A stretch of 61,303 bases of DNA, from positions 1-61,303 of the forward strand of contig JAUNOG010000009.1 of the NCBI GenBank assembly GCA_030531185.1, in the 5' to 3' direction. The DNA comes from Ruminococcus sp. GTDB taxonomy: Bacteria; Bacillota; Clostridia; Oscillospirales; Ruminococcaceae. Below, piece after piece: positions 54,543-61,303 of the stretch; position 1 is the stretch's first letter, and every line of letters starts with the position of its first letter. The notes beneath the pieces were generated by a model. That model was not told the origin of the DNA. It was given only the letters and a program-made list of their open reading frames with translations, and did not search any database. A program made the position numbers and the translations under genes.

Positions 54543-55046
54543 GTGAAAAAGGATCTTATCATACTGCTTATCATCTGCGCCGCAGTAACGCTTATCGCGG
54601 TGAATACCGACATCAAGACCCCCGAAGAATACTATGCGGCGCACCCCGACGCGGTCACAGAGGACAGCGAATACATTACGCTTACCATAGACGGCGGAGA
54701 TATTCTCCAAAGCGGATATGTCTGCGAAAATCTGTCCGACGACGGCTTTGTTCTCCCCGAAACGGAATTTGTGCTGAGGGAAAACGACACAGCTTTCGAC
54801 GTACTCGCAAGAGCGGCGAATTTTGAGGAAATAAGTCTCGATTATTCCGACAGCTTCGGTATGGTATACGTCAAAGGAATTGACGGCATTTACGAGTTCG
54901 ATTACGGCGAGACATCCGGCTGGAGGTATCTGGTCAACGGAAAAGCTCCTAACGTCAACTGCGGGGACTTTAAGCTGAAAAACGGTGACAGCGTAGTGTT
55001 CCGCTACACCTGCGACTACACGGCGGAGGTGTACGGAAATGAGTAA
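54543..55046 (+). CDS. DUF4430 protein, second copy (transcobalamin beta-domain-like)
   Basis: 167 residues. N-terminal anchor helix (~5-20, LIILLIICAAVTLIAV), then a DUF4430 domain (~70-160) with ENDTAFDVLARAANFEEI, GIDGIYEFDYGETSGWRYLVNGKAPN and FKLKNGDSVVFRYT. This is the classic DUF4430 form. GTG start behind GGGAGGAGG; the stop overlaps the EcfT gene by 8 nt. It is directly before the ECF transporter genes, so it may pass the corrinoid to the importer (inference). Confidence 0.85.
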   Translation: MKKDLIILLIICAAVTLIAVNTDIKTPEEYYAAHPDAVTEDSEYITLTIDGGDILQSGYVCENLSDDGFVLPETEFVLRENDTAFDVLARAANFEEISLDYSDSFGMVYVKGIDGIYEFDYGETSGWRYLVNGKAPNVNCGDFKLKNGDSVVFRYTCDYTAEVYGNE

Positions 55047-55902
55047 TTTTCACCCCGCCGCAAAGCTTACAATGCTTGTCTGTATACTTACTGTCACTAT
55101 GTTCAGCTCCTCGCTATACATAGCAATTATAAGCTTTATATGCGGATTTCTTGCGCTTGTAAATGTAAAAGAAATTTCCTCCGCTTTAAAGGAGACTGCT
55201 TTTACACTGTTTGTCTCGGCGGTTATGTCGGTGACAAATCCGCTGTTTTCTCACAGAGGAGCAACTCCCTTGCTGTTTGTAAACGACCGCCCTTACACTC
55301 TGGAGGCTTTGCTTTACGGCGCAAACCTTGGTATTTCTCTGGGAGCGGTGATACTGTGGTTTTCGGCGCTGAACAAGCTTATGGCTAAGTCGGAGCTTAT
55401 GTACGTTTTTGCGAAAAGAACTCCTCGTCTTGCCTTGACAGTAAATATGATAATGGGCTATATACCTAAGATATCCCGCAGATTTTCGGAGATATCGCAG
55501 GCTCAGAAGGGCGCGGGAATTTACTCGTCCGCCGAAATAACAGACAGGATATCCAAAGGCGCGCAGGTTTTTGCAGGCGCGGCGGCGGACGCTGCGGAAA
55601 GCTCTGCGGAGATATCCTTTTCAATGAGAGCGAGAGGCTATGGGCAGGGAAAACGCTCCTGTGCTCTAGCCAAAAAGTTTACACTGAGAGATATTATTCT
55701 CACAGTGTGGACGATTATTTTTACCGTTCTTACCCTCGCTTTAACGGCGGCAGGAAAGACCTCGTGGATATTTTACCCCAGGCTTGAAATTCCCCCTCAA
55801 AGCGGCATTTGCGCCTGCCTTTTCGGACTGTGCGCACTGTCCCCCGCTGTAATTCTCACAAAGGAGAGACTTAAATGGAAGTACTTAACGTCAAAAATCT
55901 GA
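55039..55902 (+). CDS. ecfT: ECF transporter T component
   Basis: 287 residues with about six membrane helices. The coupling-helix motif MRARGYG (A-R-G) binds the ATPases. Overlaps the ATPase gene by 28 nt. Couples ATP hydrolysis to the substrate-binding S component. Confidence 0.9.
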   Translation: MSNFHPAAKLTMLVCILTVTMFSSSLYIAIISFICGFLALVNVKEISSALKETAFTLFVSAVMSVTNPLFSHRGATPLLFVNDRPYTLEALLYGANLGISLGAVILWFSALNKLMAKSELMYVFAKRTPRLALTVNMIMGYIPKISRRFSEISQAQKGAGIYSSAEITDRISKGAQVFAGAAADAAESSAEISFSMRARGYGQGKRSCALAKKFTLRDIILTVWTIIFTVLTLALTAAGKTSWIFYPRLEIPPQSGICACLFGLCALSPAVILTKERLKWKYLTSKI

Positions 55903-57485
55903 GCTTTTCATATCCCGATACGGCAAAGCCCGCTGTGAATAACGTTTCCTTTTCCGTCTCGACGGGGGAAACGATTATGCTTATGGGAAGATCGGGCTGC
56001 GGCAAAACCACTTTGCTGAGACTTTTAAAGTCCGAGCTTGCTCCTTTAGGTACGCTTGAGGGTGAAATAAACGTGCGCAATTCCTCAAGGATAGGATTTG
56101 TTATGCAAAACCCCGATTTGCAGACTGTCTGCGACGACGTTTACAGCGAGCTTTGCTTCGGTCTTGAAAATATGGGACTCCCCTCTGCCGAGATCAACCG
56201 CCGAGTGGGCGAGACGGTGTGCTATTTCGGCATTGAACGTCTGCTGAAACGTGAGATACACACTCTGTCGGGAGGCGAAAAACAGCTTGTATGCCTGTGC
56301 GCCGTAATGGCGATGAGACCCGATATACTCATACTCGACGAGCCGATGAGCCGTCTTGACCCCGTTGCCGCAGAAAGCTTTGCGGCTGTACTTGCTAGGC
56401 TCAACCGCGAGCTTGGCGCAACGGTAATAATTGCCGAGCATTTCTGCGAGGGATTGTTTCATCTGTGCGACAATATCGCTCTTATGGAGGACGGCAGTCT
56501 TTCATATTTCGGAACTCCGAAAAAAGCGGTTTTCAATAAAGGCTTTGAAAAATTCTGTCCTGCGGCGGCACAGCTTGCGCTTACAGCGGATATGACCGAT
56601 GACATTCCTTTGACCGTTCGGGAGGGCAGAGATTTTCTTATACGGAATTTTTCTCCCGCGAAAGTTGACCGAAAAGAAACTCTTTTATCCGACGAAACCG
56701 TACTTGAATGCAGGGACTTGTATTTCCGCTATGAAAGGCAGTCCCCCGACGTAATTTCCGCGGCGGACTTTGCTCTGCATAAGGGAGAGATATGCACAGT
56801 AACAGGCTCGAACGGAGCAGGCAAAACAACCTTCCTGAAATGCCTCGGGGGAATTCTCCCCGCCGTCTCGGGAAAAATAAAGGTGTTCGGCAAGTCCCTG
56901 AAAAGCTTTAAAAACGGCTCTCTGCACAGAGAATGCATAGGAATTCTCCCCCAGAACCCCTACGATCTGTTTGTGAAAGGCTCAGTAAAAGAGGACTGCG
57001 AATATGCGGTAAGGGCAATGAATTATGATACCTCCGACATCGATAAGACTGCCAAAGCGCTGGGAATTACGCACCTTATGGAAACTCACCCAAGAGATCT
57101 GAGCGGCGGCGAGGCTCAGCTGTGCGGACTGTGCAGAGTACTGCTGTGCAAGCCGAAAATACTCCTGCTGGACGAACCCGTCAAGGCTTTAGACCCTTAC
57201 AGCGCACAGCGCATAGGTGAAGTCCTGCTAAAGCTCAGGGACGCGGGAATATCCATACTTATGATCTCCCACAGCCTTGAATTTGCCGCAGAGTATTCGG
57301 ATCGCTGTGTAATGTTTTTCGGCGGCAAGATAACGGGCGGCGGAAGTCCGCAGGAATTTTTTTCGCACAACCGCTTTTTCACTACGGCGGCGGCAAGAAT
57401 TTCCCAAGGTCATACGGAAAACGCCGTCACCGTATCGCAGCTTTGCGGAGCATTAAAGGAGAAACCGACCGATGAACAGACTTAA
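55875..57485 (+). CDS. ECF transporter A component, fused A-A' ATPases
   Basis: 536 residues: two ABC domains in tandem. First: GRSGCGKTT, HTLSGGEKQLVCLCAVM, LILDEPMSRLDP. Second: GSNGAGKTT, DLSGGEAQLCGLCRVLL, LLLDEPVKALDP. Fusion of the two ECF ATPases in one chain gives a built-in heterodimer. Overlaps the S gene by 14 nt. Confidence 0.93.
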   Translation: MEVLNVKNLSFSYPDTAKPAVNNVSFSVSTGETIMLMGRSGCGKTTLLRLLKSELAPLGTLEGEINVRNSSRIGFVMQNPDLQTVCDDVYSELCFGLENMGLPSAEINRRVGETVCYFGIERLLKREIHTLSGGEKQLVCLCAVMAMRPDILILDEPMSRLDPVAAESFAAVLARLNRELGATVIIAEHFCEGLFHLCDNIALMEDGSLSYFGTPKKAVFNKGFEKFCPAAAQLALTADMTDDIPLTVREGRDFLIRNFSPAKVDRKETLLSDETVLECRDLYFRYERQSPDVISAADFALHKGEICTVTGSNGAGKTTFLKCLGGILPAVSGKIKVFGKSLKSFKNGSLHRECIGILPQNPYDLFVKGSVKEDCEYAVRAMNYDTSDIDKTAKALGITHLMETHPRDLSGGEAQLCGLCRVLLCKPKILLLDEPVKALDPYSAQRIGEVLLKLRDAGISILMISHSLEFAAEYSDRCVMFFGGKITGGGSPQEFFSHNRFFTTAAARISQGHTENAVTVSQLCGALKEKPTDEQT

Positions 57486-58176
57486 TTTCAAGCGGACGGT
57501 CCTGTGGGTACTGCTTATTATCGGGGCAATATTCGGAGGGGTCGTATTCAGGGATCGGAGCTTATCTTGGCTTATACTGTCGGCTGTAGTTATCCTGTGC
57601 GGTTATGCCTTTGCAAAATTTGAGAAAAAAGAGCTTTCCGCAGGAGAGATTTCCGTAACAGCGGCTATGACCGCGCTTTCGGTAATGGGCAGACTGGCAT
57701 TTGCCGCCGTACCTGCGTTCAAGCCCTGCTCGGCGGTAATAATACTTACGGGAATGTATCTCGGCGCAGGTCAAGGCTTTATGGCGGGAGCGCTCACCGC
57801 CCTTGTATCGAATTTCTATTTTTCCCAAGGAATTTGGACGCCTTTTCAAATGCTCGCTTGGGGATTGACGGGCTTTGCGGCGGGACTTCTCTCTAAGCCG
57901 CTCAGAAAAAGCACAGTCCTGCTGTGTATTTTCGGCGGACTGGCAGGCGGATTTTTCTCGGTATTTATGGACTTCTGGAGCGTGATCTGGGCGGATAACG
58001 CTTTTAATCTCTCCCGATTTCTTGCAATGACCGCAGGCTCGGTATGGTTTACCCTTACCTACGCTGCGTCCAATATAATTTTCCTGCTTTTGCTGAAAAG
58101 TCCTGCGGACAGAATTTTTACACGTCTCAGGCGAAAATACGGTATAGGAACATCTCCGATGAAAGGAGCGGAATAA
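57472..58176 (+). CDS. ECF transporter S component, cobalamin type (CbrT-like)
   Basis: 234 residues, about six membrane helices. The segment AAVPAFKPCSAVIILTGMY, then LGAGQGFMAGALTALVSNFYF and QGIWTPFQMLAWGLTGFAAGLL, is typical of the CbrT/vitamin B12 branch of ECF S components. The operon riboswitch supports cobalamin or a precursor as substrate. A basic C-terminal tail follows. Confidence 0.82.
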   Translation: MNRLNFKRTVLWVLLIIGAIFGGVVFRDRSLSWLILSAVVILCGYAFAKFEKKELSAGEISVTAAMTALSVMGRLAFAAVPAFKPCSAVIILTGMYLGAGQGFMAGALTALVSNFYFSQGIWTPFQMLAWGLTGFAAGLLSKPLRKSTVLLCIFGGLAGGFFSVFMDFWSVIWADNAFNLSRFLAMTAGSVWFTLTYAASNIIFLLLLKSPADRIFTRLRRKYGIGTSPMKGAE

Positions 58177-59103
58177 ATGACTTTACAGCAGCTTAAATAC
58201 GTTATCGCCGTGGTAAATTACGGCTCGATAAGCGAGGGAGCAAAACAGCTTTATATCTCTCAGCCCAGTCTCTCAAACGCCATAAAGGAGCTTGAAAAGG
58301 AGCTGGGAATAGAAATTTTCAACCGCACCTCCAGAGGTATCTCCCTTTCCTCGGAGGGTACGGAATTTCTCAGCTATGCAAGACAGGTCGTAGAGCAGGC
58401 AAATCTTCTGGAGGAGCGTTATTCCTCCCGCAAAAAGATGAAACAGCTCTGCTCTATTTCCACACAGCACTATGCGTTCTCTGTGGAGGCGTTTGTGCGT
58501 ATGCTGTCAAAACTGGATAATGACAGCTATGAATTTACTTTGCGCGAGACCAGAACGGGGGAGATCATCGACGATGTAAAAAATCTCCACAGCGAGGTCG
58601 GAGTGCTTTATATCAACGATTTCAACGAAAAGGTCATAATGCGTCTGCTGAAAGAGAGCAATCTGATCTTTCACCCGCTCTTCAGAGCAAGCCCCCACGT
58701 CTTTGTTAGTGCAAATCACCCGCTTGCAGATAAAAAATCCGTCACGCTGGATATGCTCGACGAATACCCTTTCGTTTCCTTCGAGCAGGGGCAGAACAAT
58801 TCGTTTTACTTTTCCGAAGAGATATGCAGCACCCGTCTGCACCAAAAGCAGATACACGTAAGCGACAGAGCAACTCTGTTTAATCTTCTTGGCGGACTTA
58901 ACGGCTATACTATTTCCAGCGGAGTTCTGGGCAGCGATATCAACAGCTCCAGCATAACCGCCGTACCTCTGGACACAGACGAAAAAATGCTCGTGGGCTG
59001 GATAGAAAACAGCCGTATGAGCCTTTCCCGCGCTGCAAGGGAATATATTGAAACGCTGAAGAACGTAATATCCGACTGCGGCTGCGAAATCATTGAGAAA
59101 TAA
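58177..59103 (+). CDS. LysR-family transcriptional regulator
   Basis: 308 residues. N-terminal wHTH MTLQQLKYVIAVVNYGSISEGAKQLYISQPSLSNAIKEL (short: YVIAVVNYGSISEGAKQLY) then an effector domain with two Rossmann-like halves. Starts on the base after the S component stop, so it is read in the same transcript. Why a LysR regulator is under a B12 riboswitch is unknown; it may control B12-dependent or B12-sparing genes. Effector unknown. Confidence 0.88.
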   Translation: MTLQQLKYVIAVVNYGSISEGAKQLYISQPSLSNAIKELEKELGIEIFNRTSRGISLSSEGTEFLSYARQVVEQANLLEERYSSRKKMKQLCSISTQHYAFSVEAFVRMLSKLDNDSYEFTLRETRTGEIIDDVKNLHSEVGVLYINDFNEKVIMRLLKESNLIFHPLFRASPHVFVSANHPLADKKSVTLDMLDEYPFVSFEQGQNNSFYFSEEICSTRLHQKQIHVSDRATLFNLLGGLNGYTISSGVLGSDINSSSITAVPLDTDEKMLVGWIENSRMSLSRAAREYIETLKNVISDCGCEIIEK

Positions 59104-59183
59104 ACGAAACTTTTTCCGGTGCTTTGTGCAATTTGTATTGAAATCCCGTGAGTTAATTGTATAATATTACGTTTGGTTTTCGC

Positions 59184-59212
59184 TTGACAAATACTACATA
59201 TTGTGATATTAT
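59184..59212 (+). promoter_or_regulatory. Promoter of the small NrdD-like gene
   Basis: TTGACA (59184-59189), 17-bp spacer, TATTAT (59207-59212). Confidence 0.75.
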
Positions 59213-59268
59213 AATTAATACAGTACAATATAAAGACTATTAATGATAATCAGAAAGAGGTAAGTGAA

Positions 59269-59565
59269 ATGATAAAGGTAAATGTAAAAAACGGCGAGCT
59301 TTCGGAGGCTGAGATCAAGGCGTATGTGGCAAGAGCGCACGAGCTGTATCCCGGAAAGGCTATCGACTGTATTGACTTAAGTATAGACGGCGATTTTGTG
59401 GACGTTGAGTATCATTTCGCGGCGGTTCCTTTTCAGCGTATAAGAAGAATTACAGGCTATCTTGTGGGAACGCTGGATCGTTTCAACGACGCTAAGCGTT
59501 CGGAGGTCGAGGACAGGGTAAAGCACGGAATTATTTCCGAAACAAAGCGTGAACAGGCAAGTTGA
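59269..59565 (+). CDS. Stand-alone protein resembling the C terminus of anaerobic ribonucleotide reductase
   Basis: 98 residues. The C-terminal half, RIRRITGYLVGTLDRFNDAK then RSEVEDRVKHG, closely matches the end of class III ribonucleotide reductase NrdD, without the radical and thiol domains. No Cys pair for the NrdD zinc site. The N-terminal half (GELSEAEIKAYVARAHELYPG) is unlike NrdD. It may be a regulatory or allosteric partner; function is not established. Confidence 0.75.
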   Translation: MIKVNVKNGELSEAEIKAYVARAHELYPGKAIDCIDLSIDGDFVDVEYHFAAVPFQRIRRITGYLVGTLDRFNDAKRSEVEDRVKHGIISETKREQAS

Positions 59566-59587
59566 TTTACAGCAGAATAAATTTTCC

Positions 59588-59615
59588 GAACCGTCCTGAA
59601 AAGACGGTTCTTTTT
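59588..59615 (+). terminator. Terminator of the NrdD-like gene
   Basis: 8-bp stem GAACCGTC / GACGGTTC, 7-nt loop, five T. Confidence 0.88.
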
Positions 59616-59617
59616 AT

Positions 59618-59657
59618 ATTATACCATTTATGAATATTTTTTCATAAATGGTATAAT
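59618..59657. repeat. 17-bp perfect inverted repeat
   Basis: Arms ATTATACCATTTATGAA and TTCATAAATGGTATAAT around a 6-nt loop TATTTT. Not followed by a T run, so not a simple terminator. It could be an operator or the end of a small mobile repeat. Confidence 0.7.
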
Positions 59658-59864
59658 AATAAACTAATCGTTCATATCTGCAAACCCCCGCATATTTGGG
59701 ATTTTTGTTAAGGTCGGTAAACTATTCTGATACGGCTTTATCACGACCTATAAATATTGTATGAATAATGTTGATAAATAGCTAATAAATAAGGCAAAAC
59801 TTCCGTTATTTTTATGTAAGTCTACAAATATTGTGATTAAAGCCCGAAAATACGTGGTTTTGAT

Positions 59865-59893
59865 TTGACAAAGAGAATTTTATGGAGTATAAT
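59865..59893 (+). promoter_or_regulatory. Promoter of hup
   Basis: TTGACA (59865-59870), 17-bp spacer, TATAAT (59888-59893). Confidence 0.9.
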
Positions 59894-59944
59894 ATGTTTC
59901 ATAAAAGGCAAATATCCAAAAAATAAAAACGGAGGTAATCAAAA

Positions 59945-60223
59945 ATGAAGAAGGCTGAGTTAATAGCCGCTATTTCTGAAAAAGGCGGCTACACCAAAAA
60001 AGAAGCTGAGAATGCTCTCAATGCTGTAATCGAAACTATCACAAGTTCTCTTGAAAACGGCGAAAAGGTTGCGATCTCGGGCTTCGGTTCATTCGAGGTA
60101 AGAGACAGAGCGGCTAAGGAGTCGATCAATCCCGCTACTAAGGAGCCTGTACACGTTCCCGCAAAGAAGGTTCCCGCGTTCAAGGCTGCTAAGGCTCTCA
60201 AGGAAATCGTCGATAAGAAGTAA
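59945..60223 (+). CDS. hup: DNA-binding protein HU
   Basis: 92 residues: KKAELIAAISEKGGYTKKEAENAL, GEKVAISGFGSFEVRDRAA and NPATKEPVHVPAKKVPAFKAAKALKE, the HU dimer arm with intercalating Pro. Packs the nucleoid. AACGGAGG upstream. Followed 27 nt later by a Lys/Ala-rich protein. Confidence 0.97.
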   Translation: MKKAELIAAISEKGGYTKKEAENALNAVIETITSSLENGEKVAISGFGSFEVRDRAAKESINPATKEPVHVPAKKVPAFKAAKALKEIVDKK

Positions 60224-60250
60224 TCAATATCTGTAAAGGAGATTTTTATT

Positions 60251-60667
60251 ATGGCTAATACAAAGAAAACAGTTAAGGCAGCAGAGGTTGCCGCAAAGAC
60301 AGAAGAAATCAAGGAAGAGGTCAAGGCTGCTGCTGAAACAGCAGTTGAGACAGTAAAGGAAACTGCTGCAAAGGCTAAGACTGCAACCAAGCAGACTGCT
60401 ACTAAGGCTAAGACCGCAGCTAAAAAGACTGCTACTAAGACAAAGGCAGCAGTTGAAAAGGCAGTTGCTAAGGACGTTTGCATTCTTCAGCTTTCAGGCA
60501 AGGAAGATGTGGACATCACAGCAGTTGCAGACGCTTGCAAGGCAGACTACAAGGCAAAGACCAAGAAGGCTGCAAAGGCTGTTACAGTATACATTAAGCC
60601 TGAAGAGGGCGTTGCTTACTACACAGTAAACGGCGTAGGCTCTGAGGATTATAAGGTTACTCTCTGA
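60251..60667 (+). CDS. DUF6465 protein with histone-H1-like Lys/Ala-rich tail
   Basis: 138 residues. The first ~78 residues are almost only Ala, Lys, Thr and Glu in repeats of the type ATKAKTAAKKTATKTKAA, as in histone H1 tails and bacterial H1-like proteins. The C-terminal ~60 residues form the DUF6465 domain (VTVYIKPEEGVAYYTVNG). Its position next to hup suggests a nucleoid role; this is inference. Confidence 0.8.
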   Translation: MANTKKTVKAAEVAAKTEEIKEEVKAAAETAVETVKETAAKAKTATKQTATKAKTAAKKTATKTKAAVEKAVAKDVCILQLSGKEDVDITAVADACKADYKAKTKKAAKAVTVYIKPEEGVAYYTVNGVGSEDYKVTL

Positions 60668-60690
60668 TCTTCTGCTGTATTACCGAAATA

Positions 60691-60718
60691 AAATCCGTCC
60701 GATGAGGGCGGATTTTTT
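60691..60718 (+). terminator. Terminator of hup-DUF6465
   Basis: Stem AAATCCG-CC / GGGCGGATTT with one mismatch, then seven T. Confidence 0.85.
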
Positions 60719-60753
60719 TATTGCGCATAATAATTTAAATTCCCAAAAAGGTA

Positions 60754-60782
60754 TAGACAAACGGTCATTTGTATGATATAAT
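60754..60782 (+). promoter_or_regulatory. Promoter of the Nudix gene
   Basis: TAGACA (60754-60759), 17-bp spacer, TATAAT (60777-60782). Confidence 0.78.
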
Positions 60783-60819
60783 TATATTAATATATCTTTC
60801 AGAAAGGAATTTTTGACGA

Positions 60820-61224
60820 ATGCTGCATGAAAAATCCTGTGGCGCCATTGTGTACAGAAAGTATCACGGCAACACAGAAATACTGTTGATCAAGCACATC
60901 AACAGCGGGCATTGGTCTTTCCCCAAGGGTCACGTCGAGGGTGATGAAACAGAAGAAGAAACCGCCAAACGTGAAATTATGGAGGAAACCGGTATTGATG
61001 TAAATCTGGATACGACGTTTCGTGAAATAGTGTCCTACTCACCGAGAAAGGACACTCAGAAGATCGTTGTTTATTTTATCGGCAAAGCGAAAAATACCAA
61101 CTACACCCCTCAGGAGGAGGAGATCGCCGATATACGCTGGGTTGAGATCGATCGTGCAGGTCAGGTGCTTGCCTATGAAAATGACAGGAGCATTGTAAAC
61201 AAGGCTAAAAAGTTTATAATCTGA
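60820..61224 (+). CDS. Nudix hydrolase (Ap4A hydrolase-like)
   Basis: 134 residues. The Nudix box starts GHVEGDETEE and ends REIMEETGI with the conserved Glu residues; SFPKGHVEG precedes it. The short MLHEKSCGAIVYRK start and the WSFPKGH motif fit the bis(5'-nucleosyl)-tetraphosphatase type. Hydrolyses nucleoside diphosphates linked to another moiety; exact substrate not proven. Confidence 0.88.
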   Translation: MLHEKSCGAIVYRKYHGNTEILLIKHINSGHWSFPKGHVEGDETEEETAKREIMEETGIDVNLDTTFREIVSYSPRKDTQKIVVYFIGKAKNTNYTPQEEEIADIRWVEIDRAGQVLAYENDRSIVNKAKKFII

Positions 61225-61303
61225 TGACAAATGAAGATCGTTGTTTTGCTTATTTTGTCCGCTCAACATTCTTTTCTTCAACAACAGAAAAAGATCCGCC
61301 TTT
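61224..61303 (+). CDS. Possible next gene, start only (runs off the right edge)
   Basis: An ATG at 61224 overlaps the Nudix stop (TGATG) and the frame stays open for 26 codons to the window end (MTNEDRCFAYFVRSTFFSS...). The overlap is typical of coupled genes, but no family can be read from so short a piece and no clear ribosome site is present. Confidence 0.35.
   Translation, partial: MTNEDRCFAYFVRSTFFSSTTEKDPP

Larger units (their letters stand above)
59566..59864. other. Intergenic region with a terminator and a long perfect inverted repeat
   Basis: No gene is visible. Contains the terminator at 59588-59615, a 17-bp perfect inverted repeat at 59618-59657 and AT-rich sequence up to the HU promoter. 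Confidence 0.6.

Overview
The window is about 61 kb of chromosome from a low-to-moderate GC Gram-positive anaerobe, most likely a member of the Clostridia close to Ruminococcus (Oscillospiraceae). The basis is a yabP-yabQ-divIC-S1 sporulation/division block, a CIRCE-controlled groESL, RqcH, a sortase-type surface protein, ECF vitamin transport, FeoAB, an anaerobic-reductase-like small protein, a GH130 mannoside phosphorylase and AGGAGG-type ribosome sites. No rRNA, tRNA or CRISPR array was seen. The genus is an inference from gene content, not a measured placement.

Layout. 1-2.9 kb: the end of a mobile element (C-terminal part of a large serine recombinase) followed by an amidoligase / gamma-glutamylcyclotransferase pair and two small orphan genes. 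3.4-5.8 kb: an exported lamin-tail/CotH protein (minus strand). 6.1-8.6 kb: feoA-feoB-Cys-rich protein. 8.6-15.7 kb: a tightly overlapping ten-gene minus-strand operon of housekeeping and RNA/protein modification genes (tsaD, trmN6, rimI, rsmI and others). 15.9-19.0 kb: zapA-U32 peptidase-dut. 19.1-21.9 kb: an ECF sigma/anti-sigma pair. 22.2-24.3 kb: a stand-alone GH130 phosphorylase, a lipoprotein and a DUF4321 protein. 24.4-26.2 kb: S1 protein, divIC, yabQ, yabP. 26.4-30.6 kb: dusB, HAD phosphatase, Nif3-like, rqcH. 30.7-31.7 kb: SdpR/SdpI-type pair. 31.8-33.9 kb: two-component system. 34.4-36.5 kb: groESL. 36.5-38.2 kb: ABC exporter. 38.4-39.8 kb: glyS. 40.2-42.1 kb: hisC-thrB bracketed by inverted repeats. 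42.6-44.5 kb: aminotransferase and a P-loop kinase. 44.6-59.1 kb: a large cobalamin-riboswitch operon. 59.3-61.3 kb: small NrdD-like protein, HU, a histone-H1-like DUF6465 protein and a Nudix hydrolase.

The most interesting region is the cobalamin-riboswitch operon. Behind one promoter, one riboswitch and one intrinsic terminator lie a tiny homing-endonuclease-associated-repeat protein, a cell-wall-anchored PQQ-type beta-propeller, a membrane-anchored Ig-like/DUF4430 protein, an exported alpha/alpha-toroid protein, a MoxR ATPase, a DUF58 protein, a polytopic transglutaminase-like protein whose catalytic Cys position is Ala, a second DUF4430 protein, a complete ECF transporter (T, fused A-A', S) and a LysR regulator. 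The alpha/alpha toroid and DUF4430 are the two domain types that form mammalian transcobalamin/intrinsic factor, here on separate surface proteins. The inference is a Gram-positive corrinoid-capture system that hands B12 to an ECF importer.

A second regulatory link is also visible. The SdpR-type repressor promoter and the ABC-exporter promoter 7.5 kb away carry the same pair of palindromic operators with exactly the same 56-bp centre-to-centre spacing. A family of heptad (TTAGAAG-like) repeats occurs at four sites, two of them forming inverted ends around hisC-thrB.
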